Origin: Paenibacillus silagei
Lineage (GTDB): Bacteria; Bacillota; Bacilli; Paenibacillales; Paenibacillaceae
Direction: 5' to 3'
Assembly: GCF_017874735.1 (NCBI RefSeq)
Contig: NZ_JAGGLV010000002.1
Location: 62,001 to 126,000 of the forward strand
DNA: 64,000 nucleotides
The notes beneath the pieces were generated by a model. That model ran no database searches. It had not been told where the DNA came from and saw nothing but the letters and a program-made list of their open reading frames with translations. Positions 7,880 to 16,033 of this stretch are shown piece by piece; positions within the stretch are counted from its first letter, which is position 1, and each line of letters starts with the position of its first letter. A program made the translations under genes and the position numbers.

Positions 7880-10003
7880 CTATAGACCGTCAACCTGAAC
7901 GCCTTCCGGCACTTGAAGCATAAACGGCTCGGCGGCGGTCTTATCCCATCCTGCAGTGATCGTTCCATATGGCGTAGGTAGGGTCCCCCAACATGTTGAG
8001 ATGCCTTCGATCGGCTGCGGGTGGAAAGCGATGGTGCGGTAGCCAGGCTCCACCGGAACAACGCCCAGCACGCGTGAGACGATCCAGTGAACCGGCGTTC
8101 CCGCCCAACTGTGGCACAGGCTGATCCGGTAAGAATCATAGGCCGTGTAGGTGGTCAGCGCATCATGGAAATCACCGTCATACTCCAGCGTGACACTCTC
8201 CCAGCATGTTGTTGCGCCTTCCTTCAGCATGGTCCCCCATACCCGGGAGATAGCCTCCCAGGCTTTGTCCTGATACCCCAGCCGGGAACAGCATTCCGCC
8301 AGCCAATAGGCGGATAATGGCGTAATCGGATCAGCAAGAGTGTAGCCCCCCAGGAACCGCTCCGCTTCCGCCTTGCTTACATAACCGCTAAGGATTCCAA
8401 GCAGCGGTGTAATGAGCTGCTCTCCCTGCAGAAACTGCTCCCCCGCAATGTCGGGATATTGCCATTCCGGGAGGTTCGCCAGCCCCGGTATGTAGTTCTT
8501 CAGCTTGCCTATGTTCTCCCCCGTCAGACGCAGGAGTGCCTGCATACCCAAGCTGGCTTCCCCAGCATCCATCGGGACCCATTCCATAAGCGTAAAGCTG
8601 AAGCCTGCAAGCTTACCCGTCTGTGCATCGATATTTCCGGCCACCTGAAGACTATGCCGCATCAGTTCATCCTGAAGCGACAAGACGAACGCTTCGTCAC
8701 CCGTATGCAAATAATACTCCCATATATTATTGATCCACCACAAGGTATACGCAGGAATATCGTTCATCCAGGAGCCTTCCGGGGTTCCCCGGCCCAGCTC
8801 CTCGATTGAACGGCGAAGCACAGCCAGATCATCCCAGAGAACATAATCTGCTTTGGCCGCCATGTAAAAGTCATACGTCCAGTTCAGCCTGTCACGCTTG
8901 ATCCCGTCCCACAATCCAATCTGATGACAGATACGGTTCGTATGCAGCGAAATATCATAGATGCGCTGCAGCAGCTCTGAGTCCGTATTAATAGTACCCG
9001 CTTGATTCAGCGGGACAGCCGCTTCCTCCGCACACCACTCCACCTCATACGGTTCCCCTTCCGCTGCCAGAATCGTCAGGCGCAAATACCTCAGCCCTTG
9101 CGGCAGCGTCACCCGCGTCTGTCCAGGCTCCAGCCGGATCACCTCCGTCATCAGTCCGGCATAATGCTCCAGCTCCTCCAGGGATTCTGCGCCGTTCCAT
9201 ATCACAATCAGTGCTGCTTGGGAAGGGTTGTGAAGCTGGAACCGCGCGTTATATTCCTTCCCCAGGTCTATGACACAAGAAGGCAAGGCGCTTCTGTCCA
9301 TACTCCGCCACCATTGGTTCATTTCAAGCCATTCGGCCTGCTTGCGCACATGATAGAATATCTGAAGCTCCTGACGGGCCGGAACCGGAACGTGGCAAAT
9401 GCCTCGTCCGGTCCCCGTGACCCCAAGCTTCTCCCCAGAACTGCTTACTTCCATATGGATTGGCATAGAGACCGCACAACCGGAAATCGGACTCACTGCG
9501 ATATCACCGAAGCCGCCCGCAACGAACCAGTCCAGTCCGTCCTCCAAATCACCGAACGGCTCTTCGCCGAGCAGACATACCTTAAAGGCCCTCTCTCCGT
9601 TCGCCGACCAGCTCTCATCTGTACGCAGCCAAAATTCATTGGCCGCCAAATAAGCCACACATCCAGCCGTCCGTTCATGCAGGTGAATGTTCACTGGCGC
9701 TGTCGGCATGAATACAGAGCAGGCAATCCGCAGGCGGATCGTATGCGCGCCTGCGTCCAGACGCTCCGGGAACGAGGCGATCCGCCGGAAGGCACAGACA
9801 TTGGCTGCGCTCTCTTCTACCCGCCCTGCGATCACGCCGTCTATCTCCACCTCGGCTGATCCCGTCAGCGCAATGCGGAACTCCACTTCCGTGATTGCTT
9901 CAGCTAACAGAAATGTACGGGTAAGCTCAATGTGGGAGGCGCCGTGACGGTCTGCATGCCATATCCACTGGGGAATTCTCTCTGCTATCTGTGATATCTC
10001 CAT
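7880..10003 (-). CDS. GH78-like alpha-L-rhamnosidase (cytoplasmic)
   Basis: About 707 residues without a signal peptide. It opens with IPQWIWHADRHGASHIELTRTF, typical of the N-terminal beta-sandwich of rhamnosidases. The six-hairpin (alpha/alpha)6 domain carries the signature region DGIKRDRLNWTYDFYMA (about residues 363-379), the counterpart of the family DCP.RDERLGWTGD loop that holds the catalytic acid. The C-terminal beta-domain (HSWAGTPVHWIVSRVLGV, then PVEPGYRTIAFHPQP) is also typical. It is the last gene of the transporter operon, 17 nt after the permease, so it probably trims imported oligosaccharides. Exact specificity cannot be read from sequence; rhamnosyl is the family norm. Confidence 0.85.
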   Translation of the reverse strand: MEISQIAERIPQWIWHADRHGASHIELTRTFLLAEAITEVEFRIALTGSAEVEIDGVIAGRVEESAANVCAFRRIASFPERLDAGAHTIRLRIACSVFMPTAPVNIHLHERTAGCVAYLAANEFWLRTDESWSANGERAFKVCLLGEEPFGDLEDGLDWFVAGGFGDIAVSPISGCAVSMPIHMEVSSSGEKLGVTGTGRGICHVPVPARQELQIFYHVRKQAEWLEMNQWWRSMDRSALPSCVIDLGKEYNARFQLHNPSQAALIVIWNGAESLEELEHYAGLMTEVIRLEPGQTRVTLPQGLRYLRLTILAAEGEPYEVEWCAEEAAVPLNQAGTINTDSELLQRIYDISLHTNRICHQIGLWDGIKRDRLNWTYDFYMAAKADYVLWDDLAVLRRSIEELGRGTPEGSWMNDIPAYTLWWINNIWEYYLHTGDEAFVLSLQDELMRHSLQVAGNIDAQTGKLAGFSFTLMEWVPMDAGEASLGMQALLRLTGENIGKLKNYIPGLANLPEWQYPDIAGEQFLQGEQLITPLLGILSGYVSKAEAERFLGGYTLADPITPLSAYWLAECCSRLGYQDKAWEAISRVWGTMLKEGATTCWESVTLEYDGDFHDALTTYTAYDSYRISLCHSWAGTPVHWIVSRVLGVVPVEPGYRTIAFHPQPIEGISTCWGTLPTPYGTITAGWDKTAAEPFMLQVPEGVQVDGL

Positions 10004-10020
10004 ACTGTAATCCCCTTCCT

Positions 10021-10848
10021 TTATAGCTTCAATGCGCCTTGCGTCATCCCTTGAATGTAATACTTCATGCCGAAGGTGAAAATCGCCAGCAGAGGCAGCG
10101 ATGATATGGCATAGGCTGCGAATTGGGGCCCCATATCCGTAATGCCGAACTGCTTGGTGAACAGGGTCAGTCCGACGGAAATGACCTGCAGACTGCTGTC
10201 CTGAATCGTCAAGAGCGGCCAGATATAATCATTGTAGACGCCGACGGATTGCATGATGAACAGCGTTGCCAGAATCGGCAGCGAGAGCGGCAGCACGATG
10301 CGCGCAAATACGCGCAGCTCTGAGGCACCGTCCATTCGTGCCGCCTCGAACAATTCACCCGGCAGACCGGCCATATACATACGGCAGAGAAACGTGCCGA
10401 AGACCTGACCGCCGGCTGCACTGGAGATAATCATCGCCCAGGGCGAATTGGTAAGGCCCATATTTTTGTACAAGACATAAGAGGGAATCAGCGTCAGTAC
10501 GCTAGGGACCATCATCATAGCCAGCATCATGAGGAATAGAACGTTTTTGCCGGGGAACGATTTCTTGGCGAACAGGTATCCGGACACCGCAGACAGCAGC
10601 ATCACGCTCACGCTGCCGGTCACCGCGTAGAATACCGTATTAAGAATATACCGCCAAATGCTGGTGAACGCTTCTGCGTAATTGGACCATCTTGCCGGGG
10701 AAGGCAACGCCCAGAAGTTGCCCAGGATTTGGGCATTGCTCTTCAGAGAGCTTAAGATCATGAACAGAATCGGCACCAGCGTCAGGAAGACAAGCAGCGC
10801 CAGCAGTGCGATGCTGACGAGCTGCCGGGTCTTGCCGCTATGCAACAT
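10021..10848 (-). CDS. Sugar ABC transporter permease, MalG type
   Basis: About 275 residues with six predicted membrane segments (first LVSIALLALLVFLTLVPILFMIL). The cytoplasmic EAA loop is EAARMDGASELRVFARIVLPLSLP, split here as EAARMDGAS and ARIVLPLSLP, and docks on the ATPase. The C-terminus QGMTQGALKL is typical of CUT1 transporters. It starts 18 nt after the fusion permease and pairs with it. No ATPase gene lies in the window, so a shared MsmX-type ATPase encoded elsewhere is expected. Confidence 0.93.
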   Translation of the reverse strand: MLHSGKTRQLVSIALLALLVFLTLVPILFMILSSLKSNAQILGNFWALPSPARWSNYAEAFTSIWRYILNTVFYAVTGSVSVMLLSAVSGYLFAKKSFPGKNVLFLMMLAMMMVPSVLTLIPSYVLYKNMGLTNSPWAMIISSAAGGQVFGTFLCRMYMAGLPGELFEAARMDGASELRVFARIVLPLSLPILATLFIMQSVGVYNDYIWPLLTIQDSSLQVISVGLTLFTKQFGITDMGPQFAAYAISSLPLLAIFTFGMKYYIQGMTQGALKL

Positions 10849-10866
10849 AGGCCAGCTCTCCTTTCC

Positions 10867-12783
10867 TTACTCATCCGATTGCTTGATGAATTTCAAATTG
10901 ATGATGGTAATGACCAGTATCACCGCAAACATGCTGACGCCAAGCGCAGATGCGTAGCCCAGATCGTTGAATTTCGTAGCGGCATAATACATCTGCAGGG
11001 CGGGAACGTATGTAGAGTCCATCGGTCCGCCGCCGGTTACAATGAGAATGCCGTTGAAATCCTGTATGATGCCGATCAGGCCCATAATAATCAGGAACTT
11101 GAACTGGCCGGCCAACAAAGGCAGATGAATCGAACGGATGATCCTTGGCAGTCCTGCACCATCCATACGCGCCGACTCCATCAATTCAAGCGGAATCGAC
11201 AGCAGACCCGCATACAGAACCAGCAATTGCAGGATGCCGACAAAAGGGAATCCTATGAAAATCAGGGACCACAGCGCCGTCTGCGGATCTCCGAGCCAGC
11301 CGTGAGTCCACGAGCCAAGCCCGATTAATTGAAGAAAATGATTAAACAATCCCATATTCGGGTCATAGAAGTTCTGCCAGATGAGCAGGCCGGCTACACC
11401 GGGAATCACCATTGAGGCGGTGAACGCAGTACGGAATCCGTACTGCAGCTTCTTGCTGCGCAAATGGTAGATCAGCTCTGCTACAATCAGCGGGGGAATT
11501 AACGCCTTAACAAGTCCGGTAACAATCAGAAGAATCAGATTGCCGAGCCCCTTGGAGACATAAGGGTCATGGATCATACGCTCGAAATTAGCAAGGCCGA
11601 TGAAGGTTGTTTTGCCTCCGGGCTGCCACTGGTACAGCGAATGGAACAAGCCCGAGAAGGCAGGAAAATACATGAACGTGAACAGAAGCGCAAAGCTCGG
11701 AAGAAGACCAAGGTATACCCATCTGGAATGCCAAATGCTCTTGAATACCACCAGCCGCTTCTGCTTCTTCAAATAGAACAGCCATCCGGTAAGGAGAAGG
11801 CCTATGGCCAACGCGCCTGCGGTCCAATACGCCGTTCTCATGCGAGTCTGGCTCTTCCCCTCGGCAATCACGCTTCCGACATCAAGTGGACGGATGCTTC
11901 CGTCCGTCTGGCCGGCGTAGAGAATGGTTCCATCCGGTGAGAAAGCCAGTGCGCGTCCCACCTGCCCACCCCCCGATTCCCAGAGCTTGCTGCCGTTAGA
12001 GTCGAATAAATAGAAGAAACCGGATAAATCCGCTACCCCCAGCAGCTTCCCGTCCTTCGAAAATGCAACCGCAGACACATGGTCACGCGTGCTCAGCGAC
12101 TGAATTCTCGTCCCTTCCTTGTTGAACAGCTCCACTTGCCTGGTGTCCGTGCCGACGGCTACATCGCCTTCTCCGGTTACGGCGAGGGACTGGACTTGTC
12201 CGCCCGCACCGAACCGGCTGTGAGGCTGTCCGTCTTTGTCCAGCAGGAATATGAACTGATCGGCTCCGGCCGCTGCGATCCATGAACCGTCCGCAGATAC
12301 TTCAGCTGTCTTAAGTATCGTATCACCGGGGAACGACCCTGTCTGTTCGCCGGTTGCGGCATCCACCTGTATAACCGCTTTGCCCCGCTGCACCACGGCA
12401 GTGACCAGCGCTCCATCTGAAGAGGCGGATACGCTTTTTACCTGATGCTTGAAATCTCGGTCCCAGAGCAGATGCCCGTCCGGCCCGTAGGCGTAGAGAT
12501 GTCTGTCGTCCGATGCGGCAAGCAGCGTTCCGTCTTCCAGCAGATCAACGGCGTTCACTACATTGCCGGCCTCTACTTCAAAAAGTACACGGCCCTCCTG
12601 ATCGAAGACCGCCGCCTTCGACCCGTGGCTCCCCATCGCCACGCGGCTTCCATCCGCCGATACGGCAATCGAAGTAATCTCCTCCGCGCCTTCACTGGAC
12701 CATGGAGCCTGCGCCGAGACATTCAGCGGAGCAAGTCCCAGCAGCAACAGGACCGCCAATAGAATCCATGATGTTCTCCTCAT
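10867..12783 (-). CDS. MalF-type permease fused to an extracellular beta-propeller
   Basis: About 638 residues, roughly double the usual MalF-type length. Order: signal peptide (ILLAVLLLLGLAPLNVSAQA); residues about 30-305 with seven or so WD40/PQQ-like blades (SVSASSDGALVTAVV, EVSADGSWIAAAGADQ, AVAFSKDGKLLGVAD, ALAFSPDGTILYAGQ); a membrane segment near 318-340; a basic linker; then a complete permease with the EAA loop ESARMDGAGLPRIIRSIHLP near 555 and the C-terminus NLKFIKQSDE. The frame is continuous. Topology implies that the propeller sits outside the cell. Known family members carry only the permease part. The propeller may bind glycan or the lipoprotein encoded upstream; that is inference. 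Confidence 0.9.
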   Translation of the reverse strand: MRRTSWILLAVLLLLGLAPLNVSAQAPWSSEGAEEITSIAVSADGSRVAMGSHGSKAAVFDQEGRVLFEVEAGNVVNAVDLLEDGTLLAASDDRHLYAYGPDGHLLWDRDFKHQVKSVSASSDGALVTAVVQRGKAVIQVDAATGEQTGSFPGDTILKTAEVSADGSWIAAAGADQFIFLLDKDGQPHSRFGAGGQVQSLAVTGEGDVAVGTDTRQVELFNKEGTRIQSLSTRDHVSAVAFSKDGKLLGVADLSGFFYLFDSNGSKLWESGGGQVGRALAFSPDGTILYAGQTDGSIRPLDVGSVIAEGKSQTRMRTAYWTAGALAIGLLLTGWLFYLKKQKRLVVFKSIWHSRWVYLGLLPSFALLFTFMYFPAFSGLFHSLYQWQPGGKTTFIGLANFERMIHDPYVSKGLGNLILLIVTGLVKALIPPLIVAELIYHLRSKKLQYGFRTAFTASMVIPGVAGLLIWQNFYDPNMGLFNHFLQLIGLGSWTHGWLGDPQTALWSLIFIGFPFVGILQLLVLYAGLLSIPLELMESARMDGAGLPRIIRSIHLPLLAGQFKFLIIMGLIGIIQDFNGILIVTGGGPMDSTYVPALQMYYAATKFNDLGYASALGVSMFAVILVITIINLKFIKQSDE

Positions 12784-12845
12784 ATGCCCTTCCTACCCTT
12801 CTGCAAAATCCACACTGATCTTGGGGCTCGCCGCCGTATAGCTTA

Positions 12846-12877
12846 ATCTGCACCAGCCGCAAAAGACCGGTGCAGAT
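12846..12877 (-). promoter_or_regulatory. Intercistronic hairpin between binding protein and permease
   Basis: ATCTGCACC pairs with GGTGCAGAT (9-bp stem, 14-nt loop) between the lipoprotein stop and the fusion-permease start. No T-run follows, so it is more likely an mRNA-stabilising or attenuating hairpin. Such elements often let the binding protein be made in excess over its permeases. Confidence 0.5.
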
Positions 12878-12885
12878 GAGAAGGC

Positions 12886-14538
12886 TTAATTTCTTGCCGG
12901 CGGCCGTTTTTCCGGCGTATCCAGGTCAGAGCGTTCCATCTTTCTCTCCTTCAAGGCAACATCAAAGTATTTGTCTATGTTCGCTTGCAGCTCATTGAGA
13001 TATTGATCGGTCGAGATTTTTCCGGCGAAATACTTCTGTACACTGCCAACCCAGTCTTGTATGGAAGGCTGATAATCCCAGAGACCGCGCGCCAGTACGT
13101 TGGCTGCACTGTCGTAGCCCTCCGTATTCCCGATGGGAGCGAAGTCGGCGAATGCAGCCGTCATTTCATCGGGAAGTGTGATGTCCTTAAGAGCCGGGGC
13201 ACCGTCCAGGGAGGCGTCGGGACTCTTTTGAATAGCTTCAACGTATACTTTATACCCTTCAGGGCTTGTCAGGAACATCATAAAGTCCATGTTCAGCGCG
13301 TTCTGCTCGGCCGATTTGTTCACAATCCCATAAGAGCCTACCGGAATCTGAATCGTACGGGCCGCTCCCTGCACCTGCGGTCCTTCCATCGACGGCATAT
13401 TGAAGAATCCGTATTCAAACGGCTTCACGCCGCCTTGGGCGCCGGTCTTTTCCTCATCGGAGAAGTCCTTCGGCAGCTTCCAATAGGACCCCGGGGTTGA
13501 CAGCATGGTCGCGGCTTTGCCGGTTAAGAACAACTGGTAAGCCTGCGTGTCCTTCACTCCAAAGAATCCGTCAGGGGTGTAGGAGAACAGCTTCTTCAGA
13601 TTCTCCGAGTAAGCAGCCCAGGCCGGATTGCCTGCCACTTTGAACGGTCCGCTCTTATCCTTGATCGCCTTCCAGGCGCGCAGGGGATTTTTGGTTACTT
13701 TGCTGTTGGAATCATTGTAAGGATCTTTGGGCTCAAATGCCCATTTATCGTCCACCTCCGGCAAAAACGTATAGTCCTGCGGCTGGGAACGGGTAATATT
13801 GACGAAATCGCGCATGTACTGGTCAGCGTAGATCCGCACCAGCCAGCCCGCTGTGCTGCTCCACATGGAGTTGGAATCGCCGGCCAGTCCGAGCGGGATA
13901 TAACCGGCTGCCTTAATCTTGTCGAATGCGGCGGTCAAATCGCTGAACGTCTTCGGTGTCTCGGTGACACCGGCTTGCCGGAAGATCTCCTTGTTGTAGA
14001 CCCAGACAATCTGAACCGATTCAAAATTCAGGTTCCAGAGATGATCCTCCACCCCGATACCGTCGAGGTTAATGCCCATGGCGCCCAGATCGAAGGAATC
14101 CTTCCAGTCTTTTCCGGTGTACGGATTATTCTTATCAAAATAAGGATAGTAATCAACGAATTTCTTATCTCCCGCCAGGTTCAGAATTTCGTTGTTGGTA
14201 ATGAGGTCCACTTCCGGGGTCCCCGCCGCAAATTGGGCATTCAGCCATTCTTTGTAGCCTTCCTGCGGCTTGTGGTCTACTTTAACCTTTACGCCCGGAT
14301 TGATAGCCATGTACGCTTGTGCCACTGCGTTCCAGACAGAAGCGGACGCATTGGGCAGAGAGATTTGAATCTCGCCCTGCCATTTCGCTGAGGACGGCTG
14401 CGGACCTGCTGATGCGCCAGGCTCCGGGGCTGCCGTACCGGGTTCCGGCGATTTGCCGCTATTCTTGCTGCAAGCAGACAGCAGCGCCGAAATCATCAGC
14501 ACGCTGATCAAGAGGAACAGTACTTTCTTCTTCCGCAT
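12886..14538 (-). CDS. Sugar ABC transporter substrate-binding lipoprotein
   Basis: About 550 residues. A lipoprotein signal (LLISVLMISALLSAC, lipobox LSAC) is followed by a Ser/Pro/Gly-rich tether and an extracellular solute-binding domain of the CUT1 family (NASASVWNAVAQAYMAINPG near the start of the fold, TGKAATMLSTPGSYWKLP in the second lobe). It is first in the operon ahead of two permeases and a GH78 enzyme and probably captures an oligosaccharide. Three operator-like AAAGTATACTTT sites lie directly upstream. GGGGGGAAAA precedes the ATG. Confidence 0.93.
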   Translation of the reverse strand: MRKKKVLFLLISVLMISALLSACSKNSGKSPEPGTAAPEPGASAGPQPSSAKWQGEIQISLPNASASVWNAVAQAYMAINPGVKVKVDHKPQEGYKEWLNAQFAAGTPEVDLITNNEILNLAGDKKFVDYYPYFDKNNPYTGKDWKDSFDLGAMGINLDGIGVEDHLWNLNFESVQIVWVYNKEIFRQAGVTETPKTFSDLTAAFDKIKAAGYIPLGLAGDSNSMWSSTAGWLVRIYADQYMRDFVNITRSQPQDYTFLPEVDDKWAFEPKDPYNDSNSKVTKNPLRAWKAIKDKSGPFKVAGNPAWAAYSENLKKLFSYTPDGFFGVKDTQAYQLFLTGKAATMLSTPGSYWKLPKDFSDEEKTGAQGGVKPFEYGFFNMPSMEGPQVQGAARTIQIPVGSYGIVNKSAEQNALNMDFMMFLTSPEGYKVYVEAIQKSPDASLDGAPALKDITLPDEMTAAFADFAPIGNTEGYDSAANVLARGLWDYQPSIQDWVGSVQKYFAGKISTDQYLNELQANIDKYFDVALKERKMERSDLDTPEKRPPARN

Positions 14539-14611
14539 GTTGTTTTCCCCCCATGTTAAAATGTGGATAAGGCGCTTACCATTTCAATCGTCCTTCTTTT
14601 AAATAAGTGCG

Positions 14612-14661
14612 TAAAGTATGCTTTATCCTTTATGTATACTTTACAATGAAAAGTATACTCT
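14612..14661. promoter_or_regulatory. Three operator-like palindromes upstream of the transporter operon
   Basis: TAAAGTATGCTTTA (14612-14625), ATGTATACTTTA (14632-14643) and AAAGTATACTCT (14650-14661) are versions of the palindrome AAAGTATACTTT. The same word recurs upstream of the GntR/LacI-type gene and of the second GH78 gene, which suggests autoregulated control by that protein. Confidence 0.65.
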
Positions 14662-14711
14662 ATACCACCCTACGGTGCAACCACTTTTTTGCCGGCTGCT
14701 GCAACAAAAAA

Positions 14712-14742
14712 CATAGGCTGCCGGAATATCCGGCAGCCTATG
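14712..14742 (-). terminator. Terminator of the GntR/LacI-type regulator gene
   Basis: CATAGGCTGCCGG pairs perfectly with CCGGCAGCCTATG around AATAT. On the minus strand it is followed by TTTTTTGTT, a textbook intrinsic terminator after the regulator gene. Confidence 0.9.
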
Positions 14743-14796
14743 ACTTTTCCAATTCACTTCTTCCGCCTTAATAAGCAGCAACAACGGCCGTACAGT

Positions 14797-15906
14797 TCAC
14801 TGTGGAGCCGGTCCCGTGCTTGCTCGGGGGATCAGTGTTGGCACAATCTCGTCCTTGATGAGCTGCTGTCCCGCTCCTGCCAGCTCGAACAGCAGAATCT
14901 CGGCGGCACGCTCCCCCACCTTCCTCGTATTCTGGTTCACAGTGGATAAGGAGGGATAGGCTATCTCACCGAGCTTCATATCATCGTAACCCATGATGCT
15001 GATATCCTGCGGCACTCTCATGCCAGCCGCCCTGGCTGCATTCATGGCCCCGATCGCTTTGTAATCGCTGGTTGCAAAGATCGCTGTCGGAGGGTCCTCC
15101 AGCTCCATCAGCTTCTCGAAGCCCTCTGCCCCCAGCTTCACCGACTCCTGCTCCTCATCCATGAACGCAACAAGCTGCGGATCAAAAGGAATCTGATGCT
15201 GCGTGAGTGCAAGCCGGTAACCCTGCAGCCGAAGCGAGAATTCCTGATTGATCTCCATAATGGACTTCCCTGTAACGATGATCCCAATTCTGCGGTGGCC
15301 AAGCGAGATCAGGTGCTGCGTCGCCAGATAGCCCCCGGTCAGGTTGTCCACAATAACATAGGGAATTCCCAAATGCGGATAGTAGAAATGCACAGTGACC
15401 ATCCTCCGCTCCTCTTGCCGCCATGCGGTGAGCCGTTCAATGTCGAAGGAATCGGCAGCCGTAGTCGTCAGCAGGATAATTCCGGCATTCGGATCTTCAG
15501 GCAACTGATAATCAGTACCCATGTCCCACAGATGGAAGGCAACTCCATTCTCGCCGCACACTTCCCTGATGCCGTCGAACATTTCACTGAAGAACGGATG
15601 GCTGAAATTGTTCAGCTCCAGATTCAAATGTGCGAAAAAAAGAGTGCTGATCGGCTTCGCCTCCGCAGCCGCCGTCTTCTCCTGAATAAAGCTCCCCTTC
15701 CCGCGGATTCGGTATACGTATCCCTCCTGCACCAGATCGGAGAGCGCCCGCCGTGAGGTGATTTCACTCGTATTGTATTCCTTCGCCAGATCAATCTGAG
15801 TCGGCAAAGGATCATGCGGCCTCAGCTCGCCGGTTTCAATCTTATGCTTGATATCGTTCATGATGTATTGGTACATCGGCGTTTTATCGGATTTGTCCAC
15901 ATTCAT
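14797..15906 (-). CDS. AraR-type regulator: GntR DNA-binding + LacI sugar-binding domains
   Basis: About 369 residues. The N-terminal winged helix of the GntR family (PMYQYIMNDIKHKIETGEL, EYNTSEITSRRALSDL, YVYRIRGKGSFI; residues about 10-75) is joined to a periplasmic-binding-protein-like effector domain of the LacI family (STLFFAHLNLELNNF to SIMGYDDMKLGEIAYPSLSTV). This is the architecture of AraR, an arabinose repressor. Here the flanking GH78 genes suggest a different sugar or oligosaccharide effector. AGGAGTG precedes the ATG. An operator-like site at 15931 indicates autoregulation. Confidence 0.92.
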   Translation of the reverse strand: MNVDKSDKTPMYQYIMNDIKHKIETGELRPHDPLPTQIDLAKEYNTSEITSRRALSDLVQEGYVYRIRGKGSFIQEKTAAAEAKPISTLFFAHLNLELNNFSHPFFSEMFDGIREVCGENGVAFHLWDMGTDYQLPEDPNAGIILLTTTAADSFDIERLTAWRQEERRMVTVHFYYPHLGIPYVIVDNLTGGYLATQHLISLGHRRIGIIVTGKSIMEINQEFSLRLQGYRLALTQHQIPFDPQLVAFMDEEQESVKLGAEGFEKLMELEDPPTAIFATSDYKAIGAMNAARAAGMRVPQDISIMGYDDMKLGEIAYPSLSTVNQNTRKVGERAAEILLFELAGAGQQLIKDEIVPTLIPRASTGPAPQ

Positions 15907-15930
15907 TGCTGATCACTCCTATCGAATGGC

Positions 15931-15944
15931 ATAAGTATACTTTA
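15931..15944. promoter_or_regulatory. Operator-like palindrome upstream of the regulator gene
   Basis: ATAAGTATACTTTA matches the AAAGTATACTTT word found upstream of the transporter operon and the second GH78 gene. It lies about 25 nt before the regulator start codon, so occupancy would repress its own gene. Confidence 0.6.
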
Positions 15945-15970
15945 GAGGGTACGTTTTCGCAATGAAAAGA

Positions 15971-16004
15971 GGCGAAACCGGGCTGCTCAGGCCGCTGTTT
16001 CGCC
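15971..16004 (-). terminator. Terminator after the second GH78 gene
   Basis: GGCGAAAC pairs with GTTTCGCC with a partly paired interior. On the minus strand TCTTTTC follows. It separates the GH78 transcript from the regulator gene. Confidence 0.7.
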
Positions 16005-16033
16005 GGATTGTATTGCCGCTGTTGCCGTGTTCG

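Noticed and set aside
9002..9859. Long plus-strand frame inside the first GH78 gene
   Set aside because: High-GC shadow of a gene with clear GH78 motifs; no ribosome site or recognisable domain.
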